64,000 nucleotides of DNA, from NCBI RefSeq assembly GCF_041296385.1, contig NW_027184085.1, positions 52,233,109 to 52,297,108 on the forward strand. The letters run 5' to 3'. A program made the translations under genes and the position numbers. Origin of the DNA: Aphelocoma coerulescens. Its lineage: Eukaryota; Chordata; Aves; Passeriformes; Corvidae. How positions within the stretch are numbered: the stretch's first letter is position 1; each line of letters begins with the position of its first letter. Below the pieces are notes generated by a model. The model searched no databases. It was not told the DNA's origin and saw only the letters and a program-made list of their open reading frames with translations. Shown here piece after piece: positions 1 to 12,140 of this stretch.

Positions 1-3000
1 TTTAGTTCATTTTGTATTTTCATTTGTAAGTGCCTAGCAGCTATTGCTGTTGACTTTAAAGAAACTGGTTGGAATGAAATAAAACCACAGAAATGTCTCC
101 TCCTGCTCAGCTCAGCCCAGCCCAGCCTGTAAGTAGTCTGCCTGCAGCAGATGTTTCTGCTTTAAACTTAAGGCAGATAAAACTACAGGTCACTATTTTA
201 ATTACTGCTCTGGGTGCAAACATCCCTACAGAACAGCACAGAAATGTGCCAGATGATGTCCACAACAAATTACTCACCTTTGTGGCCATATCACAACAGG
301 AATTTTGAACTGTGAACAACCAAACAGGTTTATAAAGGCATGATGATTGATTGACTGTGTGTTTGAGGGATTCCTCTGACCATTGCACAAAGAGGGTTCT
401 CCACCAACCCAGCCCTGAGAGCTGCCATGTGCCTTCAGTCCATGGGGCCCACCGAGCACAGGGGCACTCCCCATGCCCTTTGATACCACAACTTGGATAT
501 TTAGAGGGACAGAGAACAGCAACAGGGTCTGGGACGATCTGTGCTTTTGCATCTGCCTTTGATGATGACCAGTCAGGGTCAAAACAACCCTTGAACATTT
601 TTAATACGAATAAATTTGATCTCTTTTGTTTTATGATCTCTGAGGCCACAGAGGAATTTTCATTCTTTTTTTCACATAAGGAGCAGAGATATGCCTCTAA
701 CTATTTTATTGGGAAACACAGAAGAAGAAAGAACTAAGGTTTCTGTTTGTCAAAGAGCACATATACGTATTTAATTTCAGTGGGATGCCTTTAAAAATTA
801 TGATTTTTATGGACTAGGTCTATATTTTAGTTTTCAGGAAGTGAGAGGAAACAGGATCCAATGGCCAAGTAACCCAGCATAAAAAATAACTGTGTTAAAA
901 TTAGGTTAAGTTTTGGTCACCTATTTTTAAAATTCTGAGTATTGAGTTAGCACCAATAAGTATATTTTAGAAAATGCCCCTCATTTTTTTCCTTTTCTCA
1001 TTTGGTCTTCAGTAGATAGCAAACCCTTTGGATATCAGCAATTCTTTGGACCTCAATGAACACAGAAGCAGAAGGATTCTTCTTATGAAAACTATAAGCA
1101 TCTGAATGATACACAAAATGCAGAAAGCATGTACTAAATAGAACTGGAATATTTCTTTAGAGGAAAGAAAGGATAGCACAGCTCTCAACACATGATAAGA
1201 CCCAATCACAAAATTATCACAACAGGTAAGTTTTTGCATGACAAAGGATCCATGATTTGGCTTAAGATTTTATTCTGTGCTTTGATGTCCTGTCTTTAAC
1301 CAAGTATGTTTCCTTACCCCAGTCTTCTCCCACTGCCTTGTAATGCAATGAAAATCTTCATTAACTTGTGCCAAAGATACAAGAATACCTTTAAAGGGTT
1401 TTGAAAGAGTAGTTCTTCTTAACAGTGGTAGTATTCCCCACAAAGTAAAAGATGAACAGGTGAGAGAAAGAGACCTATCTGAAAGTATGACTTACAGTCT
1501 GTTTTCATTCTGTATTTCATCATGACTGTACAACAACAAAACAAGTTATTTTATCTTTCATAAAAGAGTACCATCTATTAATTCTGGTCTAATTATTTCT
1601 CATTAATTTTTTTAAATTGTTATATGAAAGGAAGTGGATTTTCCTGACGTTTGTTTATCAGAGAATTGTTTAGTAAAGAGGATCTGACTGAGAATGGCAC
1701 TAATTAGGAACAGCTGTACTCCAGTTTCTATGGAGCCAAGGAATTTGATGCATTTAAATGAAACTAAGAATTAATGTGGTTTTAGGTAAATTTAGGGATG
1801 CCATAATTCATACCCTTGGAGTTAGATATATACTTGGCATTTTTCTGAGTTAAGATATACAGGTCAAAAAATTTGTTATCATTATTTTTCTATGCACTAA
1901 CACTTTTTACTGGTTTATTCTGTTTATAGAACTTGCTTGACATTTCCTTCACATCTGTGAATAATCTAAGCAGCAGCACACAAACAAAGCAGCATCTTGG
2001 CAATGCTCTCTGTTGCTCATGGGAGAACTTCAGGAGGAAGAAGTAGCTAGAGACTTTTCTATGTAACTCACACAGGGCAAATATTTCTTGCCAGAGTAGC
2101 CCAAGGGCTGAATAGGAATGAAATACTTAGAACACCATCTTTTGCCAATTATTTTAGTAGTGTTAATTTGAATATTTATGCATGGCAACATATAGAACAT
2201 GACAATAATCTTTTATTTAGATCTTTGACAACCTATATAATCCCATCACTTACATACCCAATTCCAAGCAGTTAAAAGGATCTGAAGTTTTATGAAGGAC
2301 AGGACAGAATATGCCAAATAAGGCAATACTTATCTTTAAACAGTTGAAAGGGATACTGAATTTTCTCAACTATCTACCAAATCAGTTCCATAAAAGACCA
2401 AGGCTAACGTAATATCTTGGTTTCAGTTCTCAAGTTCAACAAGATATCATGGGAGTACATCATATGTAAAAATTTTCATCAGTATACCTATGGTAAATTA
2501 CAGATAAGAAAAATTCTTTTACTCTTTCACCAGTAATGACATTATGGATTCTGTCTGTACATACTGTTTTAGGAGAATTTTTCATATCTGTTCTCCATAT
2601 TATTCAGTATCACTCTTGGATAGTTCTGTTCCTTCTTTCACTCCTGTCTTTCCATCTATGAAGAACTGTGAAGAAAATTTCAGTTATTCCTTCAAATCGT
2701 CTGAATTCAAAGTATTTCCCTAGATAATTAAAAGTTACACAGAATTACAAAGTCAACAATGTGAGAGAGAGAGCAAATGATGAAGGTATGACCCAAAGAA
2801 AGAACATAAAAGCCTTCACACAGACTTTGAATCTTCATTTTTTCAGTTGTATTAACTTCATTTTAAGACAAAGGTCTTGCAAAGGTCTCATAGTGTATTT
2901 AAACAGTACTGCTGAGCACAGAGCTGTGTCTTTCTCATTATTTTTAAATATATTTTCATGACTTAAAATAAACAATGAAATTTTAAAGTCTAAAATTTGT

Positions 3001-3810
3001 GGAAGAAGCATTCAGTGAGTGAATGCACTGTGGAATAACATTCCATGATACTGGCATTATAGTATAATGCAGAATAGAATGGAAAGCATGGAATGATAAC
3101 ACATAGACACTTATTTACAACCAGTCTCCAGTCTTACCCTATGTTTGAAACTCACCAGTGGTCCTCAGGACCAGATGCTTTTGTAGTCTGAAATACTTAA
3201 AGGGCTTGTTGATTTTTACAAGGTGGCATTGAATTGTCTCTCTCTTTTCATACTGGAGCCTTTACAGCTATGTAGACAGAATCTTAACGGGGCACAGAAG
3301 AGCCTAAAATTGATGGTGTTTATCCCTGCATCTAAAATCACAAAGCATTTTTCTTTTAGTTTCTTTCGTTTTCTATTGTGTTGGGCAGCCCCTTTCTAAC
3401 TTAGGTAACTGCAACCCTTGGCTTTCTGTCTCACTTAGATGCCTTGGCATGTTTATACAATTAAATCCTTGAAGAAAGTTACCAATGGGTATCACAATAA
3501 ATATTTTACTCCCTAAGAACACTATAGATGTGAAGATAGGGGCTGAAAGTCTGTAGCAGACATCTTAGATCTGCCAAAAAGAAAATACTTCAGGTACTAC
3601 AAAATAGGTCCTTTGATCAACAGAGAAAATTTCAGTTCAAATAATAAGGGCTTCATACATAGTTTAAGTATGTGTTAATGGCTGGCTAACACTGCTAGTT
3701 AAAATCAATGAGTCTCCTGTACTCTTTCTTCTTTTTAGTTTTTTGTGTAAAATACAGTTTGCTTTGAAGGCTCTGCTTTCCAGATGAAGAAAAAATTTGC
3801 ATTTTTAGTT
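1..3810. other. Unique AT-rich DNA, no gene recognised
   Basis: I see no coding exon, RNA gene or recognisable repeat. Open frames are short and lie on both strands, as expected by chance in AT-rich DNA. Bases 350-560 are less AT-rich than their surroundings and carry opposite overlapping frames of 128 and 180 codons. Neither frame resembles a family I know, so this could be an unclassified old repeat. Confidence 0.6.
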
Positions 3811-3836
3811 GGTACTTTTTTTTAAAAAAAAGTACC
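3811..3836. repeat. Perfect 26-bp palindrome
   Basis: GGTAC followed by eight T, then eight A followed by GTACC. The two 13-base halves are exact reverse complements with no spacer, so either strand could form a cruciform or hairpin. The flanks do not extend the symmetry. There is no gene nearby for which it could act as a terminator. Confidence 0.95.
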
Positions 3837-4035
3837 AGATTTCCACTCCATTCTCTATTTTTACTGCCCAGAAAAGCACCTGGATTTTTCTGCACATAGT
3901 TATCAGTATAATCAGATTTATTCTAAACACTGGGTTACCCCTGAGACCTATAATGACAACAGAAGTTATTACAGAAGCATTTCTAGAACATTAGATTTAC
4001 TTCTTTGACACAGTCATAGCAGGACTTAGAAATCT

Positions 4036-4058
4036 GGGGGGGGGGGGGGGGGGGGGGG
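4036..4058 (+). repeat. Poly-G tract, 23 bases
   Basis: An uninterrupted run of 23 G in otherwise AT-rich sequence. It could form a G-quadruplex and is prone to length change. The exact length may also be an assembly or sequencing artefact, because such homopolymers are poorly read. Confidence 0.95.
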
Positions 4059-4187
4059 CTGTTTATTTATTTTGTTGGTATTTTTTTGAGGACAAAGGAA
4101 ATAATAACATTGCAACAGGTTAGTAATACCAGTGGAAAGATGTTACTTTTTATATCTACTGCAGTAAGTTAATTACTGCACCTGTGT

Positions 4188-4216
4188 TTGTTTGTATGTT
4201 TGTTTGTTTGTTTAAT
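4188..4216 (+). repeat. (TTTG)n microsatellite
   Basis: TTTG units with one interruption (GTATG), lying just upstream of the 3' end of the antisense CR1 at 4232. A simple repeat next to a LINE end may be a coincidence. Confidence 0.8.
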
Positions 4217-4231
4217 TTTGCTTCCATATAA

Positions 4232-4800
4232 TCATATAATTATAGAATCATAGAGTGGCTTGGGTTGGAAGGGAGCTTAAAGATCCTTAATTCCAATCTC
4301 CCTATCCTGGGCAGGCACACTTTCCACTAGATCAAGGGCTCATAGTCCCATCCAGCCTGGTCTTAAACATGTCCAGGGATGTGTTTAAACTTCTCTGGGC
4401 AAGCTCTTACATTGTCTCACCATCCTTACAGCAAAGAAATTCTTCCTATACATATAATATATATTCTAAACCTACCATTCTTCAGCTTAATTCCCCCTTG
4501 TCCTATCACTACTTGACCTTGTTAAAAGCCCCTCTTCAGTCTTATTATTAGACCCCTTCAGGTACTTGTAGGTGGTGTAAATTCTACCCAGAATCGTCTC
4601 TTCTCCAGGCTGAACAGCCCCAACTCTCTCAACCTGCCCTCACAGAATTAGTGCTCCAGCTCTCTGATCAGCTTAGTGGCTATCCTGTGGACTTGCTCCA
4701 ACAGGAAAACATCTTTCTTCTACTGGGGACTTCAGACCTGGACTCACTACTCCAGTAAAGCTGGACAATAATTATCCTTCACACTGCAAAAATCTTTGAT
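4232..4800 (-). mobile_element. CR1 LINE, 5'-truncated 3' portion
   Basis: On the plus strand the block opens with TATAGAATCATAGAGTGGCT, the reverse complement of the avian CR1 3' end. It continues through the known antisense CR1 3' untranslated order: GGTTGGAAGG, the TTCCACTAG segment, the segment equivalent to CCCTTGTCCTATCACTAC, CTCTTCTCCAGGCTGAACAG, and GGACTTGCTCCAACAGGA. Similarity fades near 4800. Like most CR1 copies it is truncated at its 5' end and keeps no coding region. Divergence is high, so it is old. Confidence 0.9.
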
Positions 4801-5763
4801 TAATACTCTAGTTCAGTACTGGTGTAGCAGCTGGAAATTGATTTTTTTCTGCATGGTCATCATCACATTTTTCAAAACAATACACTCAATCCCACTGTCA
4901 ATCCCTTCCTGTATCAGTTTGATACTTTTTCATACTATTTCCATACTACTTCAAAGGGATGGTTCCAGGTAATAACATTCTGGATAGGTCTGAATTAGGC
5001 AGAGCCTAGTTTTTCAGCTCTGTTTCTAGGGGAAGTGCACTCAGAGATCACCAGTTCTGGAATCAGAATCCAGGTCCACAATCAAAAGTCGCTTTCACAG
5101 AAAGTGAAACTACCTAGAAGAAAAAGCTGCATTAGTTAAAACAGATATGAACATAGTTTCTTACTTAATCACAAACAGGGAATTCTATGGGTCATATTTG
5201 GGAAAAAACCTCACAAACAACCTACAAAACGCTTAAAACCCTTGCAACCCAAAATACCAAAACCCCCAACAACAAAACATATTTAATTTTAATAGTATTA
5301 TGAAATCTAGAGGATTTAATTGGTCCCAGTTGACCAAATTCAGCTACTAGTAATGTGCAACATTCATTTCTGTAAATCTGTCTACACTCTTTTAAAACAC
5401 CTTTTTTTTTTTTTTATTCTTCCCTGGTTTTTACATTCTACAATGTCTCTTTTGTATATATCTGATAAGCAGTTGAAAGTCTTGCTACTAAATATTACAT
5501 TGTCCCAATGAGCCTTCTGTTGTTAAATAAAGGTTTTAATTTCAAGTTACAGGATTTGTTTTTATGGATAACTTGCAACCTTTACTATAGTCAAACCACT
5601 ACCAGGCTTCCATCCTCTGTTTTTCTTTAGAATTATTTTCTTTACTTTTTAGCTTCTACACCACACTTTTTGGTATTTGGTTCACAAATTACAAAAAAGA
5701 CCTCTTTGAACCAAGCTTCTGAGATGAAACTGATATTAGAACTAGGGATATTAACCTGTTAAC
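4801..5763. other. Unique AT-rich DNA
   Basis: No gene recognised. The first few tens of bases could be further decayed CR1. A 17-base T-run lies near 5401-5417. Confidence 0.5.
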
Positions 5764-5811
5764 CTTCCCCTTCTCGCTCCTCTTCCCTTTCCTCTTCCTC
5801 TTTCCTTTTCG
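5764..5811 (+). repeat. Polypyrimidine tract
   Basis: About 47 bases of almost pure C/T (CTTCC and TCTTTCC variants), broken by single G residues. Long polypyrimidine tracts can form triplex DNA. It lies about 70-100 bp outside the LTR that follows and might belong to it. Confidence 0.7.
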
Positions 5812-5879
5812 CTCATCACCATGTCATATTACAATTTCTCCTGTGTGGTATCTGCTCTCAAGGCTTTCCTTTATGTGTG

Positions 5880-6472
5880 TGTATCTCATAATTTAACCTC
5901 ATCCCAGCAGCCAAGCCCCACCAGCCATTCTTTCTCTCCCTCACCTGTGGGATTGAAGATCAAAAGAGTAAAAGTCAGAAAATTCATGGGTTGAGATAAA
6001 GACAGTGTAATAGGAACACCAAAAGCCATGCACACGAGCAAACAAAAACAAAGAAAGGAATTAATTCAGCACTTCCCATGGGCAGGCAGGAGCTCAGCCA
6101 TCTCCAGAAGAGCAGAGCCCTATCACACGTAATGGTGTCTTGGGAAGAAAAACATCATAAGCCCAAATATCCTTCCTTCTTTCTTCCCTCCACTTTATAT
6201 ACTGAGCACAATGTCATATGATCTGGAATCTCCCTTTGGTCAGTTGGGGGCAGTCACCTGCCCCAGCTCTGTCTCCTCCCAGCCTCCCATGCACCCCCAA
6301 CTTCCTCACCAGCATGGAAGTACAAACAGCAGAGAAGGCCTTGGCTCTGTGTAATCTCTGCTCAGCAATAACAAAAACATCTCTATCAACCCTGTGTTCA
6401 GCACAAATACAAAACATAGCCCCATACCAGCCACTGTGAAGAAAGCTAGCTTCACCTCAGCCTAAACCAACA
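5880..6472 (-). mobile_element. Endogenous retrovirus LTR (solo), antisense
   Basis: I recognise this from memory as an LTR family widespread in birds. Shared plus-strand blocks include ATGGGTTGAGATAAAGACAG, TTCCCATGGGCAGGCAGG, TTTGGTCAGTTGGGG, CTGCTCAGCAATAACAAAAA and AAAACATAGCCCCATACCAG. The reverse complement carries a TATATAAA box (plus-strand 6194-6201) about 30% in from the antisense 5' end, as in an LTR U3/R junction. The plus-strand right end, AACCAACA, fits a TG...CA terminus. The left boundary is uncertain and I found no convincing target-site duplication. No gag, pol or env remnants flank it, so it is most likely a solo LTR. The family name needs a repeat-library search. Confidence 0.75.
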
Positions 6473-9400
6473 GAGTGTCTTCTGCCTATTCATTAAGACT
6501 TACTTTTGAACAGACACAATACCTTCCTGTTGTTAAAATATTGCCCAGTCAAACTCTGTGAGATCATGATATCCATGATCCCTTAAAACCAGTGGAGAAG
6601 TTGAACACATCCTTCTGTCCTGAGTGAAGGCCAGAGGCTTCTCTCTTCAGGCAGGGGACAGCCCTCACTCTTCCTTCACCCCTAGTGAAACACCCTTTGA
6701 AATAATTAGGGAAAGTGTTTAACCTATTATAAGACAGCAGCTAGAAAGGACAAGAGAGAATTAAGGTAATGGATAGATCTGACTTTTTATTTTTCCTAAG
6801 TTTCTTTTGGCTTACTGGGAACTAAGCAGAAGAAGACAGTGCAGAGACAGGTTTTTGCAACTGCAAAGACAGTTGTGTAACTACAAAGAGTATGTAATTT
6901 CTGCCAGGCAGATAAGAAATAAAAAGAATACCTATTATAAACTAATTTGGAGCTAGTGGCTTGATTTACTAAAGACTCTGCAACTGCTCACACACTGCTA
7001 TCAGAGTTAATATATATATAAAGCTCCTTGTATGGGATAGTGAAGTATTATCTCAAGAAGTAAATACAAAGTTGAGCCAAGTCAATCCCACTGGCCTATC
7101 AGCTCTCTAGTTTTTCCTGCTACCCAAAATTCTAAAACACCCTGAGTACAAGTATCACCCATTTCAGCTGTTGTTCAATCTGTTTCCTATGTCTCAGAGC
7201 AATTAGCCTCTGCCAAGTGGAACCTAAGGGGCTCATGTGTTTCTGTTGCTAGTATCCTGAAGTTTTGCTCTGCCAGATCATGACTTGCACTAGCTTAGTT
7301 CGGTGTGTCTGAGGTTACTCAGAATGCAGGGAGAACTGCAGTATGTAGTAACCATAAAATTGCAGCATTTATGTAGACAAGCCAGACTGTTTCTGTTTAG
7401 AAGAACTGAAATTATGCTGAAATGATACATGGTTTTAAGTAGTGATGCCTGTGGCCAAAGTAACAATTCTGGTTTTGAAAACTGCGATAGTATTTTAAAT
7501 GTGCAAAAGTGTTACAAAAGGGAAAGCCTAGATGGTAATTCCTAAGATTAAAAAAGTCAAGACCAAGTTCTTAGAGGAAATCATCTTTGGGGACTGCAAG
7601 ATAGAACATAGAGACTAATTTGTGGATTGAGTCACATTTGAAGAAGAGTCTAGTGCTGTTGTGTAATCGAATGTACTTAGCAGATCTTCCTCGTACGACA
7701 AAATTATTTCTCATGGCATAGCTCATCTTGTGCCATACAGGCCTGTGAAATAGGAGTTTGAAAGCATAACTTATCAACATACCGGCATGTGCAACATCTA
7801 AGCATAAGGTACCACACATTGCACTACAGATGACTTTCTAGATCACTGGGAAGGGGATTTACTGGTGCCATTAATGCAGGGGTACTAGATCCCAGATTTT
7901 AGGCATTTGAATATCAGATCAGATCTAATGTAAGATCAGCCACTTCCATGGAATTATAGCAGAAATAGCATTGTTTCATTGTAACTTTTCAGAATTAGAA
8001 AACAAACACATTTTCTGGAGTAGATAGAAAGTCTGTCTTCAGCTGCCCTGACATGAGAAGTTTAAGCACAGGACTAAGTAGTCTAACACTGCAATGCTCT
8101 ACGAGAACACATACAGCACAAGAGCAAGAAAATGCCCTTCTACAGCTGACACAGTATTTCAAGTGAATTTTGAAGTACACATTACACTGAATAAATTTCA
8201 CATTTTATTAAGATTAGCATATCAAATTTCATTTTTTGGGGTGGTGGGAGAGAACAAGTAAGAACATGCTCGCTTTTAGAGAAAGACTGTGCCATACCAT
8301 TGATTTAACACAACTCCAAACACCAAGGTAAAAGAGATGGGAAAATCTCTGCTATCAAAAAAGTCTACATCTTGATAAGCAGATATATACTGAATTTCCC
8401 TGAGTATTTTTTTGGAAAATGCCACTAACTTTCTGTATGAATACACATTCTAAATAAGAATCTATATGGCAAAAGGTTTTCACATGAGTGTAACCTGACT
8501 GAAACAAGTTGCCCCATTCAGCTAACTTCACAACTGGCTTCTAATATTGCAAGTTGTTTCTTTAAAATTCAGCAATAATTTCCAAAAGCAGATGCCTTTT
8601 AAAATAACTAGATGGTGTCTGTTTCTGACTCCAAAACTGCACCTTATAATGCCTGAGCAAGGGATAAAATATTTATCATCTTAACAAGGCAGTGGTATGT
8701 TATAGAGAAATTGGGGTGCCGAACAGTGAAATTATAGACTACAACAGAAGAGATTGGCATAGCTTCAAATATGATCACATGACATTTCCATATGTGATTC
8801 ATATTTCTTTGAACATATATCTTCAGTTAACTTTCTGTGTCTGACGACCCTTTCATTCCCTTTTATCTACATCCTTGTTCTATCTTTTTGTTAAAAGGAG
8901 AATTGTCCTTTTGAAAATCAGTCTTCCGTAGTCAGTCCGAAGCAATTGGTTTCCTTTATGTCAACCTTTTAACCAAAGAAAAAAGGTACAGGGCACACAG
9001 AAATTATCAAGGCAATTGAACCTGAATGTTTCACATAGAGAATTAACACTGTTAGGTGAAGCTGTGAAGATAAAATCTCTAGCCCTGAGAAGTTTTTATT
9101 GTGAAATGGTTTTCTTATCAGTGAAGTTAATGAAGATGTCAGCAAATGGGATGAGATTTTGCCAAATGGAATTGCTTTCACCTCCGATCCAACTTGGAAA
9201 AGGTGTTAATCAGTACATTAATCTTATCAGCAGCTGAGAAGATGGCTTTGAAACTGGCCATTTCTATTTTTCATTAGGAAAAGCTGAAAAGATAATTATT
9301 CTCAAAATCCATATTACCAATATAATTCTTCCTTCTCACTCTGCTTCAAGTGCATACTTTTTGCAAAGATATGACAAGGATGAATATGTGGGAAGTGAAA

Positions 9401-10291
9401 AGGTAGGTAAAAGGATTACTTGCAAATGTGGCTGAAATTTCCTTGCAGTTTTCAAGACATTCTTGATCAGTCTTTTTCACTTAGAGTTATGAAAATATTG
9501 GGGAAATCTTTGTATGTGTAGCCATGCATAAAATAGCAATTTCTCTTATATAAAATCTATAATATGACTGCTTAAAATTATAATGATAGCATGACTTGAT
9601 CAAGATTTGCAGGATCATGCATGCCAGCCAGTATAGTGGTTGATTAGCAAGAAAAATGAAATTTTAATTGATCCTGTGATTGTGTGATTCTGTTATCTTT
9701 GTGAAAGACTGTTGTTATGCAAAGTGCTTAATTCCAAGTGTTTAGGAATAACTTTACATTCCAGAATACTGGAATATATTGAGTTTTGCTTGTGTGATAA
9801 TTTCAGATAGCTTTGCTACAGAAACGATATTGTCATTTACATCTGTCCATCTTTTGTGAATCTTATTTTATGCTGTGAGTGTTCCTTGAAAGTGAGAAGA
9901 TACGAATTCATGAGTGCTAATCAAATCCTGCTGCTGCTGAAGGAGGTATTACACTTAAGTAATAGATCAGAAGAAATATGATGTTATGTTTGTTTTGTTT
10001 ATGTTAACACAGGGTTCTTTCTTTTAAAACTAACACACACATGAATAAAACATCACTTTAAAAATGTTTGTTTGCTTTGCTCTAATTAAAATACCGGAAG
10101 AAAAAATTAGATAAGGTCTTAGTGTGAGGGCAAATAAATCAGGGTCAAAACTCTAAATCTGCCGCTAGTTTTTTGGCCCTGAACAAGAGAGAAAATGTTT
10201 TTGAAGTATTTGAAATGGCTGGCAGTGGAGTGGGAAGAGGTTGTCCTAAGGCTTCTGCTTGAAAGAGCATGTAAAGGAAAACTCAGAAAAT
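6473..10291. other. Unique AT-rich DNA
   Basis: No exon, RNA gene or repeat recognised. Opposite overlapping frames at 8969-9237 are about 70 codons each and unremarkable. The stretch 9560-9900 has many TAAT/ATTA and ATGCAAA-like words and no repeat signature, so it is a reasonable place to test for a conserved non-coding element; the sequence alone cannot show one. Confidence 0.5.
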
Positions 10292-10321
10292 TTTGGGAGA
10301 TTTTCGGAGAAATCTCCCAAA
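10292..10321. repeat. Hairpin with 12-bp perfect arms
   Basis: TTTGGGAGATTT, a six-base loop (TCGGAG), then AAATCTCCCAAA. The arms are exact reverse complements. It is not adjacent to a recognised gene. Confidence 0.9.
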
Positions 10322-10617
10322 TAATGCATGTTGAAACTCTGACACTATTCTCCACCTCAGTTCCTTCTCTGAGCAATGAATATGACAGATCTCATACAGA
10401 CAGGAATCTTCAACAGAAAAATTCATTCATGGTTGTAAATTACCTAGATAGGTTGATCTAAGTGAAAAGAGAGGATTCTTCATCTCAAAAGGAGGATGAA
10501 GTTCAAACTATTTAGTAATATTTAGGATTTCTAGAACTAGTTATATTCCTTTTACTCAAGGGCCAAAATAGAACAGTTTTACACCTGGAGGTTCCTTTCT
10601 GCACTTCCAGAATGAAG

Positions 10618-10636
10618 AAAAAAAAAAAAAAAAAAA
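10618..10636 (+). repeat. Poly-A run, 19 bases
   Basis: Uninterrupted A run following AATGAAG. It could be the tail of a retroposed sequence, but I see no processed pseudogene upstream. Confidence 0.85.
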
Positions 10637-11029
10637 TTAAGACTTCTAATTAAAAAACACAGTGATCTTGTCAAGCAGTGAAATCATGTTTTGTCCCATT
10701 TGAGCTACCAAAATCCAGTTGTAAAGATTAGTCTGCAGATAGGATAAAGCAATACTAAGAGTCACAGAAATGAAAGAGAATTGCAATTCGTTACTAATGA
10801 CTCCTGAGAGGAAATTATGGCAATTTAATCTCATTTCTTCTTGCACAGCATAGGAATTACTTCTATGAGAGCATCTGCTTTTCCATCTTGTGCAGAGGTG
10901 ATTCTAAGTTGCCACCAAAGTGATGTTTGGATTTGGTAAATCACGCAGAAAAAACTCCAATTTATTAAAATAACGTTTGCCTTTAGGGACTTCAGAGCTC
11001 TGAGACTCTAATTGCAGTCTACAGCTTCA

Positions 11030-12140
11030 GCGTGATGGGCTGACCTGGCTGAATGCCAGGTGCTCACCAATGTTACTCTGTATGTCCCCCTCATCAACTA
11101 GACAAAGAACAGAAAATAGAACAATGGGCTCATGGGATAAGGACAGGGAGAGATCACTCAGCAGTTACCATAATGGGCAACATAGACTCTACTTGGGAAA
11201 ATCAATTTATTTACTAACAATCAAATCAAAGTAGGAAAATGAGAAGTAAAAACAAGCCTTAAAACACCTTCTCCCCAGCCTCCCTCCTTTTAGGCTTAAC
11301 TTCACTCCTCATTTTCTCTACCTGCACTCCAGCAGCACAGGGAGATGAGGAATGGGGGCTGCGGGCTGCAGTCAGTTCATCACATGCTATCTCTGCTGCT
11401 CCTTCCTCCTCACAGAGAGCTCTCCTTGCGCTGTTCCCCTGCCCCAACATGGGGTCCCTTCCATGAAGACAATCCTCCACAAACTTCTCCAGTGTGAGAC
11501 ATTCCCATAGGCTGCAATTCTTCATAAACTGCTCCAGAGTGGGTCCCTTCTGTGGAGTGTAATCCCTTAGGAACAGATCACTCCAGGATGGATCCCCTGT
11601 TGGGTCACAAGTCCAGCTAACAAACCTGCTCCAGCATGGACTCCTCTCTCCACAGGGCCACAGGTCCTGCCAGAAGCCTGCTCCAGTATGGGGTCTTCCA
11701 TGGGCTGCATGTGGATCCCTGCTCCAGCATGGACCCCCATAGGCTGCAGGGGCACAGCTGACTGCACCACGGAATGCAGGGGAACCTTAGCTCCGGCATC
11801 TGGGACACTACCTCCTCCTCCTGCTCCACTGGCCTTGGTGTCTGCAGAGCTGCTCTTACATTTCTTCTCACCCTTCTCTTCCCTGGTTGCAGTAGATTCT
11901 GTGCAATAACTTTTTCTCCCCTTATGTATATATATATGTATATAAAATATATTATCCCAGAGGCACTACCACCACTGTTGATGGGCTTGGCCTTGGCCAG
12001 TGGTGAGTCCATTTTTGAGCCAGCTGTCATTGGCTCTACTGGATATCGGAGAAGCTTCTAGCAGCTTCTCACAGAAGCCTCCACCCTTCTTGTAGCCCCT
12101 GCCAATACCAAAATGTTGCCATGAAAATTATAAAATCAAT
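11030..12140 (-). mobile_element. Large endogenous retrovirus LTR, antisense (likely class III/ERVL)
   Basis: About 1.1 kb that I recognise from memory as a long, GC-rich LTR common in bird genomes. Diagnostic plus-strand blocks in order are TGATGGGCTGACCTGGCTG, GATAAGGACAGGGAGAGATC, AAAACACCTTCTCCCC, CAGTCAGTTCATCACA, repeated CTGCTCCAG(C/T)ATGG words, CCTTGGTGTCTGCAGAG, AGGCACTACCACCACTG and GCAGCTTCTCACAGAAGCC. The reverse complement carries an AATAAA signal (plus-strand TTTATT at 11206-11211), so the element is antisense. Many ancestral CG sites now read TG or CA, indicating age. Termini are approximate and no clear target-site duplication is visible. Open frames inside it are by-products of its GC content. 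The ERVL assignment is my inference from family resemblance. Confidence 0.8.
11440..11770 (-). repeat. Degenerate minisatellite inside the LTR
   Basis: The words CTCCAG(C/T/A)ATGG, TCCC or TCTTCCATGGGCTGCA and CCACAGG recur every 40-60 bases, about seven times. They give a diverged tandem array in the body of the LTR. This matches the internal structure I remember for this family, so it was probably inherited rather than expanded locally. Confidence 0.6.

Noticed and set aside
351..737. Open frame of 128 codons, overlapped by a 180-codon antisense frame
   Set aside because: Composition is somewhat GC-richer, but neither frame matches a known protein. This is probably a chance or old repeat effect.
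11617..12061. Open frames of 137 and 95 codons
   Set aside because: Both lie in the GC-rich LTR and its minisatellite. The absence of stops follows from base composition.
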